From contig JBOGGX010000275.1 of NCBI GenBank assembly GCA_050744245.1, positions 1 to 11,320 of the forward strand: a stretch of 11,320 nucleotides of DNA, read 5' to 3'. This DNA comes from JBOGGX01 sp050744245. Lineage in GTDB: Bacteria > Actinomycetota > Acidimicrobiia > Acidimicrobiales > JBOGGX01. The notes under the pieces are model-generated. The model was not told the DNA's origin. It made no database searches and saw nothing but the letters and a program-made list of their open reading frames with translations. The position numbers and the translations under genes are program-made. Of the stretch, positions 1 to 6,109 are shown piece after piece; within the stretch, counting starts at the first letter, position 1, and every line of letters starts with the position of its first letter.

Positions 1-126
1 GACACCGCCGAGTTCGCGGTCGAGTCGATCCGCCGCTGGTGGAACCAGATGGGCCGGACCCGCTTCCCCCACGCCGACCGGTTGTTGATCACCGCCGACG
101 CCGGCGGCTCCAACGGCTACCGGCTG
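1..126 (+). mobile_element. ISAzo13-family transposase fragment (internal piece)
   Basis: Frame 1 is open from the first base and reads DTAEFAVESIRRWW, then RLLITADAGGSNGYRL. From memory this is the conserved core of ISAzo13-family DDE transposases, where the Asp in ITADAGGSNG is a likely catalytic residue. Only about 42 codons are present. Family similarity stops at codon 42 or 43 (bases 124-129), where the reading frame passes without a stop into IS110-type sequence. The rest of the DDE domain is missing, so this piece cannot encode an active enzyme. The 5' part lies outside the window, so its full length on that side is unknown. Confidence 0.75.
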
Positions 127-885
127 CTGGCCAGCGTCGCGGCCCAGGCGTACTCGAAGTCGGCGCGGGCCATGCTCGACGCGCTGGTGGCCGGCGTCAC
201 CGATCCCGCCGAGCTGGCGGAGCTGGCCAAGGCGCGGCTGCGGTCCAAGATCCCCCAGCTGCGTGAAGCGATGGCCAACCGGTTCCAGGTCGAGCATCAC
301 GGCGCGCTGGTCGCCCAATTGCTCGCTCACATCGACGTGCTCGACGAGGCGATCGCCACGCTGGATGCCCGGGTGGTGGCGCAGTACGCGCCGTCCGCGG
401 AGATCATCGAACTGGTCGACACCATTCCAGGTGTTGGGCTGCGCACGGCCGGGGCCCTGGTCGCTGAGTGCGGAATCGACATGACCCGGTTCGCATCGGC
501 CGGGCACCTGGCGTCGTGGGCCGGGATCTGTCCCGGCAACAACACTTCGGGCGGCAAGCGCCGCTCCGGTCACACCCGGCCCGGGTCACGGTGGCTGCGC
601 CAGGCGTTGACCGAAGCGGCGTGGGCGGTGGCCCGCTCCAAGGGGACCTACTTCTCGTCCCACCACGCCCAGATAGCCGGTCGACGAGGCAAGACCAAGG
701 CGCTTGGTGCCACCCGCCACGACCTGCTCGTCGCCTACTACCACGTGGTTCGGGACCGGGTCCCCTTCGAAGACCTCGGAGCCGACTGGCTCGCCCGCCG
801 GTACTCCGTCGAGCACCGCACCGCCCGCCTGGTGCGCCAGCTCGAAGCGTTGGGCCACAGCGTCACCCTCCAAACCGCCAGCTGA
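127..885 (+). pseudogene. IS110-family transposase, N-terminally truncated and fused to ISAzo13 remnant
   Basis: From LASVAAQAYSKSARAMLDAL onward the protein follows the C-terminal two thirds of IS110/IS116/IS902 transposases. Recognisable blocks are KIPQLREAM, AHIDVLDEAIATLDA, the helix-hairpin-helix-like VDTIPGVGLRTAGALVAECG, and the Tnp_20 signature HLASWAGICPGNNTSGGKRRSG. The serine at bases 547-549 matches the position of the family's nucleophilic serine. C-terminal landmarks DLLVAYYHVVRD and RLVRQLEALGH are also present, and the stop is at 883-885. The N-terminal RuvC-like DEDD domain, normally about 150 residues, is absent and replaced by the ISAzo13 piece. The first in-frame ATG is at 49, inside that piece. 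The product would lack one of its two catalytic centres, so I call it a pseudogene although the frame is open. Confidence 0.85.
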
Positions 886-909
886 CCATTCCCGGCTCCC
901 GCCTTTCAT

Positions 910-929
910 GTCGGGGCTGACGCCCCGAC
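910..929 (+). terminator. Strong hairpin after the IS110 gene
   Basis: GTCGGGGC, loop TGAC, GCCCCGAC: a perfect 8-bp GC-rich stem 25 bases after the transposase stop. No T-run follows, so it is not a classical intrinsic terminator. It may stop or protect the transcript, or belong to the end of the insertion element. Confidence 0.35.
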
Positions 930-1078
930 CCGCTGGCGCGCGCCCGGGTCCGCGGACAACTCCGGGGATGATTCACACCTCAGCAGTGGCCTTCTTCTCG
1001 GGGTCCCCGAGGATCAGCGAGTGACCGCGGTCAGCGACACTATCTGGCACAGGTCGACATCAGCCGGACCCTCCCTGG
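930..1078. other. Non-coding interval between IS110 remnant and tRNA debris
   Basis: I see no credible gene here. The interval holds an inverted repeat at 997-1011 (CTCGGGG, one base, CCCCGAG) and a perfect 12-bp palindrome TGACCGCGGTCA at 1022-1033. It probably contains the right end of the IS110 remnant and the junction with older chromosomal sequence, but I could not place either boundary. Confidence 0.4.
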
Positions 1079-1125
1079 CATGCTTTGGGGCAAGGCGGTC
1101 GGGGGTTCAAATCCCGCTCCCCGAC
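1079..1125 (+). pseudogene. Decayed 3' half of a tRNA, tRNA-Pro-like
   Basis: Bases 1079-1090 (CATGCTTTGGGG) resemble the 5' strand and loop of a tRNA-Pro anticodon arm. A T-loop TTCAAAT lies at 1106-1112, and the fragment ends with an acceptor-like CCCCGAC at 1119-1125, directly against tRNA-Gly. The anticodon stem no longer pairs properly, the T-stem has a mismatch, and no D-arm or 5' acceptor strand is visible upstream. It therefore looks like a tRNA 3' half left by integration into a tRNA gene. The assignment to proline rests on TTTGGG and the CCCCG end and is tentative. GTCGGGG at 1098-1104 also pairs with CCCCGAC at 1119-1125. Confidence 0.45.
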
Positions 1126-1199
1126 GCGGGTGTAGCTCAACGGTAGAGCTTCAGACTTCCAATCTGATGACGGGGGTTCGACTCCCCTCACCCGCTCCA
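1126..1199 (+). tRNA. tRNA-Gly(UCC)
   Basis: Full cloverleaf. The acceptor stem is GCGGGTG with CACCCGC, the D-stem GCTC/GAGC, and the anticodon stem TCAGA/TCTGA around loop CTTCCAA with anticodon TCC at 1158-1160. The T-arm is GGGGG-TTCGACT-CCCCT. The discriminator T at 1196 is followed by an encoded CCA at 1197-1199. It reads GGA glycine codons. It directly abuts the tRNA-like remnant, which suggests a former tandem tRNA pair. Confidence 0.95.
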
Positions 1200-1202
1200 G
1201 CC

Positions 1203-1249
1203 CATTCTCGACGCAGTTAGCACCGGTAGGCGGTGCCCGCTGCGTCGAG
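1203..1249 (+). repeat. Double-stem palindromic element, copy 1
   Basis: The element starts CATTCTCGACGCAGTTA, four bases after the tRNA-Gly CCA. Outer arm CTCGACGCA (1207-1215) pairs with TGCGTCGAG (1241-1249). Inner stem GCACCG (1220-1225) pairs with CGGTGC (1231-1236) around the five-base loop GTAGG, and four-base linkers GTTA and CCGC separate the two stems. It could fold as RNA or as single-stranded DNA. It lies inside a 60-base tandem unit (1201-1260) that ends TGCGGGCCCA. There is no T-run, so an ordinary terminator is not indicated. Confidence 0.85.
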
Positions 1250-1262
1250 TTGCGGGCCCAGC

Positions 1263-1309
1263 CATTCTCGACGCACCTAGCACCGGTATACGGTGCTCAC
1301 TGCGTCGAG
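1263..1309 (+). repeat. Double-stem palindromic element, copy 2 (tandem)
   Basis: It repeats copy 1 exactly 60 bases later. The outer arm is again CTCGACGCA (1267-1275) with TGCGTCGAG (1301-1309), and the inner stem GCACCG/CGGTGC (1280-1285 with 1291-1296). The loop is GTATA and the linkers are CCTA and TCAC. Differences from copy 1 fall in the linkers and loop, not the stems. The tandem unit runs 1261-1321 with one extra T. Confidence 0.85.
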
Positions 1310-1321
1310 TTTGCGGGCCCA

Positions 1322-1331
1322 GCCATTCTCG
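1322..1331 (+). repeat. Truncated third copy of the palindromic element
   Basis: GCCATTCTCG begins a third tandem unit in register, then diverges into CCGGAGAAG. Only the start of the 5' outer arm survives, so the array was cut here. Confidence 0.6.
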
Positions 1332-1343
1332 CCGGAGAAGTCG

Positions 1344-1508
1344 CTACGCCGAGCTCTGCACCTGGCCGGACCCTTGACTCCGGGGTCCAAGGCGGATGTC
1401 GTCGGCGTCGAAGCCTCGACCCTCGAGGGTGATCATGGCCTCGCAGGCGTCCTCGGGACGGTCGAAGGAGGCGATGACGACGGTCGGTCCTGACGGGGGA
1501 TCGGCCAC
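1344..1508 (-). CDS. Hypothetical small protein or N-terminal gene fragment, 54 aa
   Basis: A minus-strand frame opens with GTG at 1508 and ends at TAG (1344-1346), giving 54 residues. The first 40 (VADPPSGPTVVIASFDRPED, then ACEAMITLEGRGFDADDIRL) look like real protein: strand-helix-strand character, acidic and amphipathic segments, and mostly G/C third positions. The last 14 residues are low-complexity and coding-like bias fades. I do not recognise the family; the beta-alpha start recalls small stress-protein or ferredoxin-like folds. No clear ribosome-binding site precedes the GTG, and an in-frame TAG lies just upstream. The tail ends next to the repeat array, so this may be the N-terminus of a longer gene broken there. 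It is divergent from ackA. Confidence 0.35.
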   Translation of the reverse strand: MADPPSGPTVVIASFDRPEDACEAMITLEGRGFDADDIRLGPRSQGSGQVQSSA

Positions 1509-1554
1509 GGGTTCGAGCTACCCATGGTCACACCGGCCGATTCCACGTCGGTTG

Positions 1555-1560
1555 TAGCGT
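1555..1560 (+). promoter_or_regulatory. Possible -10 element for leaderless ackA
   Basis: TAGCGT fits the actinobacterial TANNNT pattern and ends six bases before the ackA ATG. Transcription would then start at or beside the start codon. I see no Shine-Dalgarno sequence before ackA, which fits a leaderless transcript. No clear -35 is visible. Confidence 0.35.
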
Positions 1561-1566
1561 GCGGCC

Positions 1567-2721
1567 ATGGCGGGACCGGACGTCGGTGGTCTGGTTCTGG
1601 TGCTCAACTCGGGCAGCTCGACCCTGAAGTTCGCCGTCGTCGACGCCGCCTCAGGGGACCGACCGCTCGACGGCATCGTCGACCGCCTCACCTCGGTCGG
1701 GGAGCGCCGGGCGGCCGTGGCCGACGTGCTCGACCGCCACCGGGGCACCGATCTCATCGGCGTCGGCCACCGCGTCGTCCACGGCGGCGACCGCTTCTCG
1801 AGCTCGGTGCTCATCGACGACGCCGTGATCGACGCCATCCGTTCCGTCAGCGACCTGGCCCCCCTCCACAACCCGGCCAACCTGCTCGGGATCGAAGCGG
1901 TCGCGGCCCAGCGGCCCGAGCTCCCCCAGGTGGCGGTGTTCGACACGGCGTTCCACCAGACGATGCCGGCGGCCGCGTACCGCTACGCCGTGCCCGAGCC
2001 CTGGTACGCCGACCACGGCATCCGCCGCTACGGGTTCCACGGCACCAGCCATCGCTATGTGAGCGAGGAGGCTGCGGCCCGTTTGGGCCGCCCGATCACC
2101 GAGCTGCGCATGGTGACCGCGCACCTGGGCAACGGCTGCAGCGCGGCCGCGGTAAGGGACGGTGTCTCGGTCGACACGACCATGGGGCTCACCCCGCTCG
2201 AGGGCCTCGTCATGGGCACCCGGTCGGGCGACGTCGACCCCGGCCTGTTCGCCCGCCTCGCCGGGCGCACCGGCCTCGACGTCGACGCCATCACCAGCGC
2301 CCTCAACCAGGAGAGCGGGCTGCTCGCGTTGTCTGGTGTCGGCAACGACATGCGGGCGATCGCGGCCGCGGCCGCGGGTGGGCACGGACGGGCCGCCCTG
2401 GCCATCGACGTGTTCGCCTATCGGGCGGCCAAGGCCATCGCCGCGCTGGTCGTCCCGCTGGGGCGGCTCGACGCCCTCGTCTTCACCGGCGGCATCGGGG
2501 AGAACGACGCCGCGATCCGCCGGTCCATCCTCGACCGCCTCGGCTTTCTCGGCCTGGCCGAGGATCGGCAGGCCAATGAGGCGCACGGACGGTCGACCGG
2601 TGGACGGATCACCGTCGATGGTGCGCCGGTGGCGCCGGTGGCGCTGGTGGTCCCGACCGACGAGGAGCTGCTGATCGCCCGCGACACCGCACGCCTGGTG
2701 CGGTCGCCTCGGCCAGAATGA
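1567..2721 (+). CDS. ackA: Acetate kinase
   Basis: Catalyses the reversible, cytosolic transfer of phosphate between ATP and acetate, giving acetyl-phosphate; with Pta it links acetate to acetyl-CoA. The 384-residue length is close to the usual 400. Visible landmarks in order are LVLNSGSSTLKF (signature 1, Asn14), GHRVVHGGDRF (substrate Arg), APLHNP, VFDTAFHQTMP (catalytic Asp), YGFHGTSHRYV (His), TAHLGNGCSAAA, MGLTPLEGLVMGTRSGDVDP (signature 2, catalytic Arg), FTGGIGEN, and PTDEELLIARDT with the C-terminal Glu. Every residue I associate with catalysis is present. The ATG at 1567 lets the family start directly before the first strand. pta follows four bases after the stop, so the two are surely co-transcribed. 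The order ackA-pta is the reverse of the pta-ackA order known in Mycobacterium and Corynebacterium. Confidence 0.96.
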   Translation: MAGPDVGGLVLVLNSGSSTLKFAVVDAASGDRPLDGIVDRLTSVGERRAAVADVLDRHRGTDLIGVGHRVVHGGDRFSSSVLIDDAVIDAIRSVSDLAPLHNPANLLGIEAVAAQRPELPQVAVFDTAFHQTMPAAAYRYAVPEPWYADHGIRRYGFHGTSHRYVSEEAAARLGRPITELRMVTAHLGNGCSAAAVRDGVSVDTTMGLTPLEGLVMGTRSGDVDPGLFARLAGRTGLDVDAITSALNQESGLLALSGVGNDMRAIAAAAAGGHGRAALAIDVFAYRAAKAIAALVVPLGRLDALVFTGGIGENDAAIRRSILDRLGFLGLAEDRQANEAHGRSTGGRITVDGAPVAPVALVVPTDEELLIARDTARLVRSPRPE

Positions 2722-2725
2722 GCCG

Positions 2726-4831
2726 GTGCCCGGCACGCTGCTCGCCGTTCCCACCGGGCCCGGCGTCGGGCTGACGACCGTCTCGCTCGGCCTGGTTCGG
2801 GCGCTCGACCGTCAGGGGGTCAGGGTCGGGTTCATCAAGCCGGTCGCCCAGCCCAACATCGCCGGCCACGACGACCACTCGACGGCGTTGATCCGGTCGA
2901 CGACGACCCTGCTGCCGCCCGAGCCGATCTCGCCCGAGCGGGTCCACCAGGAGCTGAGCACGGCCGGCGACTTCGACATCGTCCTGGAGGAGGTGGTGGC
3001 GGCCTGGCAGCCGGTCGAGGCCGCGGCCGACGTGGTCGTCGCCGAGGGCCTGAGCCCGGGCCCGACCCATCTGTACTCGATCAGCCTGAACCAGGCCCTG
3101 GCCCGCACCCTCGACGCCGAGGTGCTCGTGGTCGGGTCGTGGCCCGCCGATCTCGACGTCACGCCGACCGCCGTCGACCGGGCCACCCAGCACGTGGCCG
3201 AGTCGCTCGCCATCACCGCCAGCCGCTACGCGTCCGGCGAGCGGGCGAGGGTCACCGGCTGCGTCGTGAACCGGGTCCCGGCCCTGGATGCGGCCGAGGC
3301 CATGAACCTGACAGGCGCGATCGAGCGCCGCGGCCTGCGGCCGGTCGCCGTCGTGACCAACCAGCCCGAGCTGACCTGGCCCCGAATGGCCGACCTGCTC
3401 GACGCGCTGGGGGCCAGGGTCCTCCAGGAGGGGGATCTCGCCCGCCGGATCAAGGACATCGCGGTGTTCGCCCAGTCGGTGCCGGGCGGGCTCGACGTCC
3501 TCACCGACGGAAGGTTGGTCATCGTCCCTGGCGACCGGCACGAGGTCGTGATGGCCGCCTGCCTGGCCTCGCTGAACGGGATCCGGCTGGCCGGCCTGCT
3601 GCTGACCGCCGGCGTCGAGCCCGACCCGAGGGTGTGGGCCCTCACCGAGGCGGCCACCGCGAGCGGGTTGCCGATCGCCATGGTGCAGGAGCACACCTAC
3701 GAAGCGGTTACGCGGGTCCGCGATCTTGACCTCGGTCTCCCCGTCGACGACCAGGACCGAGCCGAGCTGGTCATGCGGAGCGTGGCCGATGCGTTCGACA
3801 CCGACTGGCTCGAAGGGCTGGCGCGGTCGACCAAGACCCGCCGGTTGAGCCCGGCCGCGTTCCGTCACCGGTTGGTCGAGAAGGCCCGCCAAGCCGACGC
3901 CCGCATCGTCCTGCCCGAGGGCACCGAGCCGCGTACGGTCGAAGCGGCGGTCATTTGCGCCGAGCGAGGGATCGTGCGCAGCGTGCTACTCGGACCGGTC
4001 GACGACGTGATGGCGACGGTGAAGACGCTCGGCGTCGGGCTGCCGGACGGCGTCTCGGTGCTCGACCCGTCCAACGTGGCCGAGGACTACGTCGCCGAGC
4101 TGGTCGAGCTGCGGCGGCACAAAGGGATGACCGACGACATCGCCCGCGAGCAGCTGGCCGACGAGATCACGCTGGGCACGATGATGGTGCACCGGGGCGA
4201 GGTCGACGGGCTGGTCGCCGGGGCGGCCCACACCACGGCCGACACCATCCGGCCCGCGCTGCAGATCCTGCGGACCAGGCAAGGCGTGCGCCTGGTCTCG
4301 TCGGTGTTCTTCATGTGCCTTCCCGACGAGGTGGTGGTCTACGGGGACTGTGCCATCAATCCCCAGCCCGACGCCGAGGAGCTGGCCGACATCGCCATCC
4401 AGAGCGCGGCGTCGGCCCTGGCCTTCGGCATCGAGCCCAGGGTAGCCATGATCAGCTTCAGCACCGGCACCTCGGGCGGCCGCGGCGCAGAGGTGGAGAA
4501 GGTCGCCGCCGCGACCAGGCTCGTCAAGGAGCGGGTGCCCGACCTGGCCGTCGACGGACCGCTCCAGTACGACGCCGCAGCCATCGCCTCGGTCGGCAGG
4601 AGCAAGCGTCCGGGGAGCGCGGTCGCCGGTCACGCCAACGTGTTCATCTTCCCCGACCTCGACACGGGGAACACCACCTACAAGGCGGTGCAGCGCAGCG
4701 CCGACGTGGTGAGCATCGGCCCGATGCTCCAAGGTCTGCGCAAGCCGGTGAACGACCTGAGCCGGGGCGCCTTGGTGGAGGACATCGTCTACACCCTGGC
4801 CCTCACCGCCATCCAGGCCCGCCAGCCGTAG
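2726..4831 (+). CDS. pta: Phosphate acetyltransferase, long three-domain form
   Basis: Interconverts acetyl-CoA plus phosphate and acetyl-phosphate plus CoA in the cytosol. The GTG at 2726 gives 701 residues, near the 714 of E. coli Pta. The N-terminus has the BioD/AAA_26-like P-loop variant PTGPGVGLTTVSLGLVRAL (about residues 9-27), then KPVAQP. A DRTGG-type regulatory domain covers roughly residues 215-330. The PTA_PTB catalytic domain starts near residue 375, with RIVLPEGTEPRTVEAA, VDGLVAGAAHTTADTIRPAL, SVFFMCLP, YGDCAINPQP, ISFSTGTSGG, VDGPLQYDAA, AGHANVFIFPDLDTGN and QGLRKPVNDLSRG. The gene looks intact. The four-base gap after ackA implies translational coupling. It converges on ltrA, whose stop is 29 bases away on the other strand. 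Confidence 0.96.
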   Translation: MPGTLLAVPTGPGVGLTTVSLGLVRALDRQGVRVGFIKPVAQPNIAGHDDHSTALIRSTTTLLPPEPISPERVHQELSTAGDFDIVLEEVVAAWQPVEAAADVVVAEGLSPGPTHLYSISLNQALARTLDAEVLVVGSWPADLDVTPTAVDRATQHVAESLAITASRYASGERARVTGCVVNRVPALDAAEAMNLTGAIERRGLRPVAVVTNQPELTWPRMADLLDALGARVLQEGDLARRIKDIAVFAQSVPGGLDVLTDGRLVIVPGDRHEVVMAACLASLNGIRLAGLLLTAGVEPDPRVWALTEAATASGLPIAMVQEHTYEAVTRVRDLDLGLPVDDQDRAELVMRSVADAFDTDWLEGLARSTKTRRLSPAAFRHRLVEKARQADARIVLPEGTEPRTVEAAVICAERGIVRSVLLGPVDDVMATVKTLGVGLPDGVSVLDPSNVAEDYVAELVELRRHKGMTDDIAREQLADEITLGTMMVHRGEVDGLVAGAAHTTADTIRPALQILRTRQGVRLVSSVFFMCLPDEVVVYGDCAINPQPDAEELADIAIQSAASALAFGIEPRVAMISFSTGTSGGRGAEVEKVAAATRLVKERVPDLAVDGPLQYDAAAIASVGRSKRPGSAVAGHANVFIFPDLDTGNTTYKAVQRSADVVSIGPMLQGLRKPVNDLSRGALVEDIVYTLALTAIQARQP

Positions 4832-4860
4832 CCGGAGTCAAGCCCACCGTTGGGTCATGG

Positions 4861-6050
4861 TCAGGGCGACGAGTCGACGGGTGCGTGGCGGATGCGGTCG
4901 CGGGCCTCGGCGTAGCGCACGACCTCGAACGCGACGAACAGGCAGAGGACGCCGGCCACGACGCCGAGGGCCACAACCGCGGTCGGCCGAGTGGCAATTG
5001 GGATGGACGCGAGCAGCGCGGCGGCCAGCAAGAGCCGCGGTCCGTTCAACGTGTTCAGGTTGCGCCACCGGAAGGCCACGTGCGCCAGCAGGTAGACGGC
5101 GAGCCCTCCGCACAGGGCAACGGCCGGCACGACGTCGAGCGGGTCGCGCACGTGAGCGATGGTCGTCTTGAGGCCGAGCGCGATGAGGACAATGCCGGCG
5201 ACCATCGGGAAGTGGAGGTACGAATAGGCGTCGCGGGCCATCTCGTTCTGTTCCCGACCGGCCGGCCGCGACACCAGCCGCCGTACGGCCACGATGGCCA
5301 CGACGTCGAAGTACAGCCACCACATGGCCGCCACCAGGGCAACGCCGAGCACGGCGGCCACGATCACGCCGGCGTCGATCCCGGCCGCGGCCCCGACACC
5401 GATGGCCACGATCGACTCGCCCAGGGCGACGATCACGATGAGGCCGTGGCGCTCGGCGAAGTGTTCGGGCATGAGCTTCCACCCGTCGGCGCCGAAGAAG
5501 AACGGCTCGGCCACGTCGAGCCCGATGGCCAGCGCCCACAGCCCGCCTTGGGTCCATCCGTCAAAGAACGAGGCGGCCACCAGCAGGCCAACCCCGATGG
5601 CCGTGCCGGCCGCGAGCCCGAGCGTCGGCGGCGTAACGCCGGGTCGTCGCGGCTGGCGACGAGGAACAGGCCGATGTGGGCGGTCCGCACCACGCCGTAG
5701 GCCAAGGCGAAGGTCAGGCCCAGGTCGCCGAACGCCTCCGGCACGCACAGGGCGACGACGAGCAGGGCGGCCATGGCGACGAAGATCACGATCCGGACGA
5801 GTCCCTCCTCCGGGTCAACGACGCTCGTCAGCCAGGCGTACCCGACCCACGACCACCACAGCACGGCGAGGACGGCGAGGCCCTGGGCAAGACCCCGCCA
5901 GGTCGGGTTGGCGGCCATGAGCGCGGTGCACTGGGTGATGGCGAGCACGAAGACGAGATCGAAGAACAGCTCGAGCGGGGTGACCCGCTCGCCCTCGCGT
6001 CGGACGGCCGAGAGTCTGGGGACACGGCTGCGGCTCGCCACGGCTCCCAT
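4861..6050 (-). pseudogene. ltrA: Low-temperature-requirement A (LtrA) family membrane protein, single frameshift
   Basis: Two frames together make one LtrA-family polytopic membrane protein of about 396 residues, the normal size. The N-terminal part starts at ATG 6050 and carries the family signature RVTPLELFFDLVFVLAITQ, then WWSWVGYAWLTSVVDPEEG and several hydrophobic helices up to GLFLVASRDDPALR (near 5631). The rest, from VTPPTLGLAAG (5637) through ASFFDGWTQGG, HFAERHGLIVIVALGESIVAIG, SYLHFPMVAGIVLIALGLK and VAFRWRN to the stop at 4861, is one frame over. One missing base near 5630-5650 explains it. The family's biochemical role is poorly known; the name comes from Listeria cold growth. 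It follows glnD by 59 bases, so it may be read from the same transcript. A sequencing error is possible, in which case the gene is intact. Confidence 0.8.
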
Positions 6051-6098
6051 TCTCGACGCATCTGCGGTCGAATTCCGACCGTAACTGCGTCGAGAATG
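6048..6098 (-). repeat. Double-stem palindromic element, copy 3, between glnD and ltrA
   Basis: Read on the minus strand it begins CATTCTCGACGCAGTTA, the same 17 bases as copy 1, 11 bases after the glnD stop. The outer stem is 13 bp (6098-6086 with 6060-6048). Four-base linkers GTTA and CAGA follow the arms. The inner 6-bp stem is CGGTCG/CGACCG (6081-6076 with 6070-6065) around the five-base loop GAATT. The inner stem differs from GCACCG/CGGTGC of copies 1 and 2 but stays fully paired. The last three bases are the probable ltrA ATG. Confidence 0.85.
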
Positions 6099-6109
6099 CG
6101 GGGTCAGGG

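Noticed and set aside
1022..1033. Perfect 12-bp palindrome TGACCGCGGTCA as an operator
   Set aside because: No gene begins nearby whose regulation it could explain, and a GC-rich palindrome of this size can arise by chance.
1201..1331. Possible CRISPR array
   Set aside because: Only two 60-base units with an internal palindrome and no unique spacers. The same element occurs singly at 6048-6098.
1504..1520. T-arm-like GGGTTCGAGCTACCC suggesting a tRNA
   Set aside because: No acceptor, D or anticodon arm can be drawn around it.
1651..3892. Long minus-strand frames opposite ackA and pta
   Set aside because: No motif, biased composition, and complete overlap with intact conserved enzymes.
3955..5700. 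581-codon plus-strand frame overlapping pta and ltrA
   Set aside because: Arg-rich low-complexity product that crosses the pta stop and runs antisense to ltrA; a shadow of two well-identified genes.
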